This document shows, one piece after another, positions 7,292 to 12,192 of a stretch of 12,192 nucleotides of DNA. Below the pieces are notes generated by a model. It saw nothing but the letters and a program-made list of their open reading frames with translations, did no database searches and was not told the origin of the DNA. Position 1 is the first letter of the stretch, and each line of letters opens with the position of its first letter. Both the position numbers and the translations under genes were made by a program. Origin of the DNA: Haloquadratum sp. J07HQX50 (GTDB lineage Archaea > Halobacteriota > Halobacteria > Halobacteriales > Haloferacaceae). Location of the stretch: positions 635,012-647,203 of the forward strand of contig KE356562.1 of assembly GCA_000416005.1 (NCBI GenBank). The letters are read 5' to 3'.

Positions 7292-7679
7292 TTTCTGACA
7301 CTGATTCGAGCGGAGGTCGACTCGAAGCTCTCCAAAGCCGTGCTTCGAGTGACTGCCGACCCGGAGAATACCGCTCTGCAAGTGCTCTTCGGGGAACCTG
7401 TGTACAGCCGTGACTCGCGTTCAGGTGGCAGTGGGCGTGGCGTCGTGCGGGAGTTGCTGACCGAGTCGAGTGCGTGTCAGATAGATCTGCTCATCATCGT
7501 GCTACTGGCCGAATAGCCGCGCACACGACGGATACCATGTCTTGGAGAATTTCGCTGACCGCTCCAGTCGTTCCAGGTCTGTGATAATGATCTCTAAGCG
7601 CCACCGAGTAATACGAGAGTTCAGACAGTTATTCGGCGATGTTGCCGAGGTCGGTGAGGGTTCCTCAGACGCCGATTGA
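7292..7679 (+). pseudogene. Frameshifted remnant of an unrecognised gene
   Basis: The 559 bp between the membrane protein and nfeD has no intact gene but looks coding on the plus strand. From 7292 to the TAG at 7514-7516 one frame reads smoothly (including ALQVLFGEPVYSRDS and GRGVVRELLTE). From about 7518 the frame that continues well is a different one, including DGYHVLENFADRSS and VIREFRQLFGDVAEVGEG, ending at TGA 7677-7679. Joined by one frameshift near 7505-7520, they give about 125 residues. Codon third positions are rich in G and C, and the stretch looks more GC-rich than neighbouring genes, suggesting origin elsewhere. There is no start codon with a ribosome site; the 5' end seems lost. 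The first part loosely recalls a winged-helix DNA-binding protein, but I do not assign a family. The minus-strand frame at 7502-7720 looks like a shadow. Confidence 0.4.
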
Positions 7680-7726
7680 TTCTCCGGGGGTGTTACTGAA
7701 TCGAAACGCCGTGTTTTCAACGACTG

Positions 7727-8320
7727 TTATGAAATATCAGTGTCAGATTCGGTTTCGAGGTCAACCTCAGAGGGTGGGTTACTATCACTGTCAGCTTTAG
7801 TCTGATATCGACCAAGTGCACGGTCGATCTCATCGATACCACCAGTGGTTGATTCGACAGTCACGACGTTACCCCCTCCTGGGTCGACAATAATGACTTC
7901 ACTTCCCTCAGCAATCTCGCCATCGATTGTTCGAGCTCTGTAGTAAGGATTAAGCCCTCCATTTTCAATTTTCACCTCACCGCTGCTTTCGGTGACCTGC
8001 TCTGTAACCTCGCCGGTTCGCCCACGAAGGCTATCAGAGTCACGAGTTTGTTCTACGCTTTCACCTCCATACAGATTCACCTCGTGATATCCAACCAACG
8101 CAATCACGCCAAAGAGCAATACCATCGCCCCAAGAATCAGTGGGGAGGCAATACCAAATCCAAAGCCAAAGAGACCCGCTCCCAATAATGAAATGCCGAC
8201 GACAATAAAGTGCGCACCGGGGGCGAATGCTTCAAGAATACTTAATCCCAGCCCTGCTGCCATCAGGAGAAGCGATAGTGTCTCTACAGGAATAGATACT
8301 TGTAGTGTGGATAGGCTCAT
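7727..8320 (-). CDS. NfeD-like membrane protein
   Basis: This 197-residue protein fits the short NfeD family, which lacks the ClpP-like protease domain. The N-terminal 80 residues hold three closely packed hydrophobic helices (about 14-32, 36-56, 60-78) with the family-like EAFAPGAHF (30-38) after the first. Residues about 100-155 form the OB-fold: RGRTGEV, GEVKIENG, then GEIAEGSEVIIVDPGGGNVVTVE. The final 40 residues are acidic and disordered. Family knowledge: short NfeD proteins usually pair with a stomatin/SPFH protein encoded next to them and are thought to support membrane microdomain or quality-control complexes. No SPFH gene is in this window. The upstream gene on the same strand, 53 bp away, encodes a small tail-anchored protein; a shared transcript is possible. 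A weak TATA-like GTTAAT about 26 nt upstream of the ATG could also serve as its own promoter. Confidence 0.85.
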   Translation of the reverse strand: MSLSTLQVSIPVETLSLLLMAAGLGLSILEAFAPGAHFIVVGISLLGAGLFGFGFGIASPLILGAMVLLFGVIALVGYHEVNLYGGESVEQTRDSDSLRGRTGEVTEQVTESSGEVKIENGGLNPYYRARTIDGEIAEGSEVIIVDPGGGNVVTVESTTGGIDEIDRALGRYQTKADSDSNPPSEVDLETESDTDIS

Positions 8321-8343
8321 AAGGACTATATGTCTTTGTGGGG

Positions 8344-8351
8344 ATTAACAG
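8344..8351 (-). promoter_or_regulatory. Possible nfeD-like gene TATA box
   Basis: On the minus strand CTGTTAAT is centred about 26 nt upstream of the ATG at 8320, the right spacing for a leaderless haloarchaeal promoter. The match is partial, and the gene could instead be read through from upstream. Confidence 0.3.
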
Positions 8352-8373
8352 TTGTTACAGCCGGAACGACGCA

Positions 8374-8556
8374 TTAAAGAAGATTTAGTCCGAATGTGTT
8401 CATTAATAGCCCAACTGTTCCAACGACTCCGAGAAGCACAAACATGATATTTTCCACACGCGGACGCTCCGGCTCAATTGGTCGACGAGGCGTCTCCTCA
8501 GCCTCGGTGGCTGAAGAAGAGGTGTCTGGAGTAGCGGGTGACTCTGAACGAGACAT
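8374..8556 (-). CDS. Small tail-anchored membrane protein, unknown function
   Basis: This 60-residue protein starts at the ATG at 8556. An in-frame TTG at 8580 would add eight residues (MSAHSSTH) but lacks a ribosome site. Residues 1-35 are polar, Ser/Thr/Pro/Glu-rich and probably disordered; a short stretch PIEPERPRVEN leads into a single hydrophobic helix (about 38-60, including IMFVLLGVVGTVGLL) that runs to the C-terminus. The layout resembles small haloarchaeal DUF proteins with a C-terminal helix (possibly DUF7312), recalled from memory and not confirmed. It lies 44 bp downstream of pyruvate kinase and upstream of the NfeD-like gene on the same strand. No catalytic motif is visible. Confidence 0.65.
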   Translation of the reverse strand: MSRSESPATPDTSSSATEAEETPRRPIEPERPRVENIMFVLLGVVGTVGLLMNTFGLNLL

Positions 8557-8600
8557 ATGTGTTGATGAGTGAGCAGACAACTAACTTCTGTCGGCGATAT

Positions 8601-10409
8601 TCAATGTTCCTGATTTGCTGAGGAGACGACTGAGTGGTCTGAAATGCGGTAGTCACCATCATTCTCACGTGTGTGCGTGAGATCGCCATCATAAACGATC
8701 CCACGCTCAGCGTGGAGGGTGACGGGTGATCCTGACTCTGCCTCAGACGGGAGCGGCGCACCAGAGATCATCGGGATATCGAGCTCACGGGCGACAAGTG
8801 CAGGGTAGCCTGTCATTCCTGACCGAGCGTCGACAATGCCCCCGATACTGTGCAGGTCTGTGTCGAACTCTCCCTCGAAGTCCTGCTCGAGCGCGAGAAT
8901 CGCCCCTGAGTCAATCTCTCCGATACTACCAGAATGAGTGCGAATAAGTGGCCCAACGGCCCTTCCCCCAACGACTTTTCGGCCGGTGGTTATGGTTTCT
9001 GCGGCCACGTGAACTTTCAACATATTTGTTGTGTTTGTCCCCTCGAGCTCTGTCATCATTCCTGACAGCACGACGATTGTATCGCCAGAGGCGGCGATTT
9101 CAGCGTTCAGTGCAGCATCGACCGCATCTTGCATCATTCGCTCAACATCGCCAACATATCCCGCGTATGTCGGGATCACACCCCAAGAGAGAGCAAGTTG
9201 TCGCCGCACGCGATCTGTCGGCGTCTTCGCAACGACGGGTACAGTTGGTCGAAACTTGGCTGTCTTGCGGGCAGTATATCCAGACTCCGAAGCGGCGACA
9301 ATTGCAGAGGCGCCGACATCCCGTGCTAAATATCGTGCCGAGCGGGCTAACGCCTCGGTCCGCGAACTGTCAGTTGCATCTGGGATACGTTGTTTTTGAA
9401 CCTCGGTGTACTCACGTGATTCTTCGACTTCACGAACAATGCGATCCATTGTGTCGACGACTGTGACCGGATTCTCCCCAACAGCAGTCTCGCCTGAGAG
9501 CATCACTGCATCAGTGCCATCAAGCACTGCATTAGCTACATCAGACGCTTCTGCGCGAGTCGGGCGGCGAGCTTCGACCATTGAGTCCAGCATCTCTGTC
9601 GCTGTGATCACAGGTGTTCCTGTTTCATGACACGTTCGAATAATCCGTTTTTGAATGACAGGAACCTCTTCGAGTGGCATTTCCACCCCCAGGTCACCCC
9701 TCGCGACCATCACTCCATATGCCGCATCGATAATTTCGTCTAGATTCTCGACTGCCCCGGCCCGCTCAATTTTGGCAATCACGGGAATATCGACTCCGAG
9801 TCCATCAAGCGCATCACTGATCTCATACACATCAGCGGCCGTCCGAACGAATGAAGCAGCGACAAAGTCTGCATGTGTATCTGCGGCGACCTGTAGTTCC
9901 TGACGGTCGGTCTCTGTTATGAGGTCAATATCCAGATTTACACCAGGGACGTTCACTCCTTTTCGTCCTCCAAGTGTCCCACCGGTGTTGACATGTGCAG
10001 ACACATCATCACCGCTTACTGCGGTAACTGTCGTCTCGATTCGACCATCATCCAGTAGGACGGCATCACCCACGGAAACACCTGTGAGTGGGTATGAAAG
10101 CCCAATGATATCTGAGGATGCGGTCATTGACTCAGTAAACCGAACAGTCGAATCGCTGCTGATTTCGACCGGCTCCTCAACTGGAGCGGTTCGAACTTCA
10201 GGTCCCTGTAGGTCAACCATGACTGCCACTGGGGACTCAATCTCAGCATCGACAGTTCGGACTCGCTCGATGACGGTCTTCCGATGCTCAGGAGTCCCAT
10301 GACTGGCGTTCAGCCGGACAACGCTCATTCCTGCATCGGCTAACGCTCGAATTGTTTCGCGGTCGTCTGATGCAGGGCCGAGCGTACAGACGATTTTAGC
10401 GCTTCGCAT
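8601..10409 (-). CDS. pyk: Pyruvate kinase with C-terminal PEP-utilising mobile domain
   Basis: This 602-residue enzyme converts phosphoenolpyruvate and ADP to pyruvate and ATP, the last step of glycolysis. Substrate and ion residues are in place: Arg32, Asn34 and Ser36 in VVRLNASHG; Asp66 in VDLQGPE; Lys213 and Glu215 in IAKIER; Asp239 in ARGDLG; Thr271 in ATEMLDSM. The B domain spans about 75-155, and the allosteric C domain about 335-465. Beyond the usual 470-480 residues there is an extra domain, about 475-575, of the PEP-utilising mobile (swivelling) type, as in Geobacillus pyruvate kinase. In that domain the TSH phospho-histidine motif is TGY (Tyr535), so it cannot act as a phospho-carrier. 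The ATG at 10409 starts directly on the MRSAKIVCTLGP core, and a TATA box about 26 nt upstream fits a leaderless transcript. Confidence 0.97.
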   Translation of the reverse strand: MRSAKIVCTLGPASDDRETIRALADAGMSVVRLNASHGTPEHRKTVIERVRTVDAEIESPVAVMVDLQGPEVRTAPVEEPVEISSDSTVRFTESMTASSDIIGLSYPLTGVSVGDAVLLDDGRIETTVTAVSGDDVSAHVNTGGTLGGRKGVNVPGVNLDIDLITETDRQELQVAADTHADFVAASFVRTAADVYEISDALDGLGVDIPVIAKIERAGAVENLDEIIDAAYGVMVARGDLGVEMPLEEVPVIQKRIIRTCHETGTPVITATEMLDSMVEARRPTRAEASDVANAVLDGTDAVMLSGETAVGENPVTVVDTMDRIVREVEESREYTEVQKQRIPDATDSSRTEALARSARYLARDVGASAIVAASESGYTARKTAKFRPTVPVVAKTPTDRVRRQLALSWGVIPTYAGYVGDVERMMQDAVDAALNAEIAASGDTIVVLSGMMTELEGTNTTNMLKVHVAAETITTGRKVVGGRAVGPLIRTHSGSIGEIDSGAILALEQDFEGEFDTDLHSIGGIVDARSGMTGYPALVARELDIPMISGAPLPSEAESGSPVTLHAERGIVYDGDLTHTRENDGDYRISDHSVVSSANQEH

Positions 10410-10430
10410 GCAAGCGTGTACTCGGGAATG

Positions 10431-10440
10431 AATTAAAAAG
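10431..10440 (-). promoter_or_regulatory. pyk promoter (TATA box)
   Basis: On the minus strand CTTTTTAATT is centred about 26 nt upstream of the pyk ATG. Position and sequence fit a haloarchaeal TATA box driving a leaderless mRNA; there is no Shine-Dalgarno before the ATG. Confidence 0.65.
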
Positions 10441-10693
10441 ACCGCCGTTGAGTGAACTCCCCAGACCTGCTCCGCTTCGCCTCGCTCGTGTGTCGCTCCA
10501 GAGCGTTTGAGCCGCGGGCGTCATGACCTCCGACTCCACCCCGACTAATAAGATGGCTTGATATTGTGTCGTATCGGTCAGAGCGCTGAACCGAACTGTC
10601 GAAATTCGTGGATGTCCACGCTTTGACCCGGTTTGTATCAGACCCACATTCCTCAGTAGGACACTCGGGTCGGTCACTGGACTGCTTGAGCAT
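10433..10693 (-). other. Doubtful 86-codon ORF between metG and pyk
   Basis: The 444 bp between metG and pyk holds no certain gene. One minus-strand frame from the ATG at 10693 to the TAA at 10433-10435 encodes 86 residues. It begins with a possible half zinc-ribbon (ECPTEECGSD) and ends GEFTQRRSF, as small haloarchaeal zinc-ribbon proteins often do, but the second cysteine pair is missing. The C-terminal half is low-complexity, matching the purine-biased run at about 10468-10490 on the minus strand. Its stop codon lies inside the pyk TATA box. It may be a decayed zinc-ribbon gene or merely open by chance. No promoter or ribosome site is evident. The remaining part, 10694-10853, shows nothing I can name. 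Confidence 0.25.
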
Positions 10694-10853
10694 CCGGGCG
10701 CTGTGTGTCTTTGCGTTCGACTGGATAATAGACGCTCAGTGTGTCGGTCAATCCACTGCTAATGAAAGGTGCGCTGCTCTGCTGCGTGCTCCCACAGATA
10801 TCAAACAGCTGGTGCAGATTTTCACCTGACGTTACATCAAGCTCAGACAGAAA

Positions 10854-12192
10854 TTATTTGATTTTCGTTCCTGGCAGGGCAGACCCATGAGTTGTCAGGA
10901 GGTCAGCATCCTCGCCAGCAGCAAGTACCATTCCATCCGATTCGACGCCAAATAGCTCTGTTTTTTCGAGATTTGCGACGACAACGATACGCGTTCCAGG
11001 GAGTTCGTCAATCTCGTGTAGTTGACGAATACCGGCGACGATCTGGCGGGTCTCAACACCAATATCGACTTGTAGTTTCACGAGCTTGTCAGCGCCTTCG
11101 ATTGGCGTCGCCTGTTGAATTTCACCGACGCGGATATCCAGCGACTGGAATGTATCAAAATCGACCCGATTTTCGAGCAACGACTCAACCGCAGGCGAAT
11201 CCGACTCCCCGGTGGGTGTCGATTCAGACGTGCTATCTGAGTCTGTTGAGGACTCTGTCGTCGTTCGGTCAGCTAATTTCGCTGTTAACTCATCGACACG
11301 TTCGGCCTCGATTGGTTCGAATAATTCAGTTGGTTGTTCGAACTGATCAGCGGGGGGGTCAAACGCTGCCTCAAGTTGAACCGTGTGGACACTCCCACTT
11401 GCGTTGATGTCGTCCCAGAGTCGACTGGCAGCGCTTGGAGCAACTGGTTCAAGAAGGACTGCAATCGCTTTCGATATTTGTACACAGTCACGAATCACTT
11501 GCGCTTTCTGTCCATCTTCATCATCAAGCTTCCAAGGCTCGTGCTTTTGAATATACTCGTTTCCAAACTGTGCTAACTGAATAGCAGCAGTGCCGATATC
11601 ACGAACAGAATAGGCATTTACTCCCTCACGGAAACGGTCGACGGCCGATTGAATCTCTGTGTCGACTGTCTCGGAGAGCGACGCCTCAGGCGTCCCATTA
11701 TATTCCCTGGCTGCAAACAGGAGCGACCGGTATGCGAAGTTACCGACTGTATTGACCAGTTCTGAGTTCACTCGCTCTCGAAATTTTGCCCACGAGAAAT
11801 CAACATCCTGTTGAAAACCGCCATTCGTTGCGAGATAATATCGCAGCATGTCGGGGTCAAATCCCTCATCAAGATACTCATCCGCCCAGACTGCACGGTT
11901 TCTGGACGTTGAAAATCCCTTCCCCTCAAGAGTAATGAAGCCCGACGCCATCACAGCGCGCGGTTCAGTGTATCCGACTGCACGTAGCATCGCTGGCCAG
12001 AAAACTGTATGATGTTGTATGATATCACGGCCAATAATATGCATGATCTCGCCACCATCACCGTCTTCATCCGGACGCCACGCTGCCTCCCAGTCAAATG
12101 TGTCAGACCCGACTGTGTCGGTATACTGCATCGTCGAGGAGACGTACTCAATTGGGGCGTCAACCCACACGTAGAGGACCAGATCTGAGTCT
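10854..12192 (-). CDS. metG: Methionyl-tRNA synthetase, C-terminal part (5' end outside window)
   Basis: About 446 codons are present and the frame stays open to the window edge, so the N-terminal Rossmann half with HIGH is missing. The enzyme charges tRNA-Met with methionine in the cytoplasm. Visible parts in order: the end of the catalytic domain (LYVWVDAPIEY near the edge), the KMSKS-loop equivalent GKGFSTSRN (FSTSR at 11901-11915), as is usual in archaeal MetRS, and the helical anticodon-binding domain with EPWKL. Then comes a Ser/Thr/Asp-rich linker at about 11180-11260. Last is a C-terminal EMAP-II/Trbp111-like tRNA-binding OB domain (SLDIRVGEI to the end) that binds tRNA and often mediates dimerisation. 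In some archaea this domain is a separate protein; here it is fused. It is transcribed in the same direction as pyk, 444 bp upstream of it, probably as a separate unit. Confidence 0.96.
   Translation of the reverse strand, partial: DSDLVLYVWVDAPIEYVSSTMQYTDTVGSDTFDWEAAWRPDEDGDGGEIMHIIGRDIIQHHTVFWPAMLRAVGYTEPRAVMASGFITLEGKGFSTSRNRAVWADEYLDEGFDPDMLRYYLATNGGFQQDVDFSWAKFRERVNSELVNTVGNFAYRSLLFAAREYNGTPEASLSETVDTEIQSAVDRFREGVNAYSVRDIGTAAIQLAQFGNEYIQKHEPWKLDDEDGQKAQVIRDCVQISKAIAVLLEPVAPSAASRLWDDINASGSVHTVQLEAAFDPPADQFEQPTELFEPIEAERVDELTAKLADRTTTESSTDSDSTSESTPTGESDSPAVESLLENRVDFDTFQSLDIRVGEIQQATPIEGADKLVKLQVDIGVETRQIVAGIRQLHEIDELPGTRIVVVANLEKTELFGVESDGMVLAAGEDADLLTTHGSALPGTKIK

Noticed and set aside
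7502..7720. Minus-strand 72-codon frame in the gap before nfeD
   Set aside because: The plus-strand reading of the same bases has better codon usage and a more natural protein composition, so this is probably a shadow of the gene remnant.
9031..10302. Series of open plus-strand frames opposite pyruvate kinase
   Set aside because: They lie wholly antisense to a strongly supported gene, are Ser/Thr/Ala-rich shadows of its codon pattern, and have no start signals.
10494..10505. Inverted repeat CGCTC-CA-GAGCG as a possible terminator
   Set aside because: Five-base arms with a two-base loop make an unstable hairpin, and no T-run follows on either strand.
10700..10853. Possible tRNA or small RNA between metG and the pyk promoter
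   Set aside because: No T-loop GTTCGA/GGTTC pattern with matching acceptor stem and no stable fold could be found by eye.

Overview
The window reads as chromosomal DNA from a halophilic archaeon (class Halobacteria). The proteins are rich in Asp and Glu. Several starts have no Shine-Dalgarno but carry a TATA-like box about 26 nt upstream, as in leaderless haloarchaeal genes. The gene families are also typical: a JAMM protease, RibL-type FAD synthase, a CtaA-CtaB fusion and MetRS with an FSTSR signature. The modest GC content and several intergenic stretches of 300 to 560 bp suggest Haloquadratum or a close relative. That placement is inference.

Layout. (1) 2-925, plus strand: 3' part of a phospholipase D-superfamily protein with two HKD motifs and a C-terminal membrane anchor. 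It meets the next gene tail to tail in a shared CTAG. (2) 922-2850, minus: RecJ-like DHH phosphoesterase with N-terminal S1 and OB domains. (3) 2998-3986, plus: a two-gene operon of a JAMM/MPN+ metalloprotease and RibL FAD synthase, coupled by an ATGA overlap. (4) 4053-4778, minus: cytochrome c oxidase subunit II. (5) 5084-7167, plus: a half-size CtaA-like domain fused to CtaB (heme O synthase), followed by a multi-pass membrane protein with an intramembrane CxxC. (6) 7168-7726: a non-coding gap holding what looks like a frameshifted gene remnant. (7) 7727-8556, minus: an NfeD-like membrane protein and a small tail-anchored protein. (8) 8601-10409, minus: pyruvate kinase with an extra C-terminal mobile domain. 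(9) 10410-10853: intergenic, with the pyk promoter and a doubtful small ORF. (10) 10854-12192, minus: 3' part of methionyl-tRNA synthetase.

How the genes fit together. coxB and the ctaB fusion are divergent and serve the same terminal oxidase: CuA subunit and heme O/A biosynthesis. The roughly 300 bp between them carries a good coxB promoter and helically phased TGAGAACC repeats just upstream of a second TATA-like box. The RecJ-like/JAMM/RibL group combines nucleic-acid processing, probable removal of ubiquitin-like SAMP modifiers and flavin cofactor synthesis. Pyruvate kinase and MetRS are housekeeping.

I see no rRNA, tRNA, CRISPR array, intact insertion sequence or obvious new defence system. 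The most unusual points are altered key residues in the CtaA-like domain and the pyruvate kinase mobile domain, the CxxC membrane protein beside ctaB, and the decayed gene at 7292-7679.
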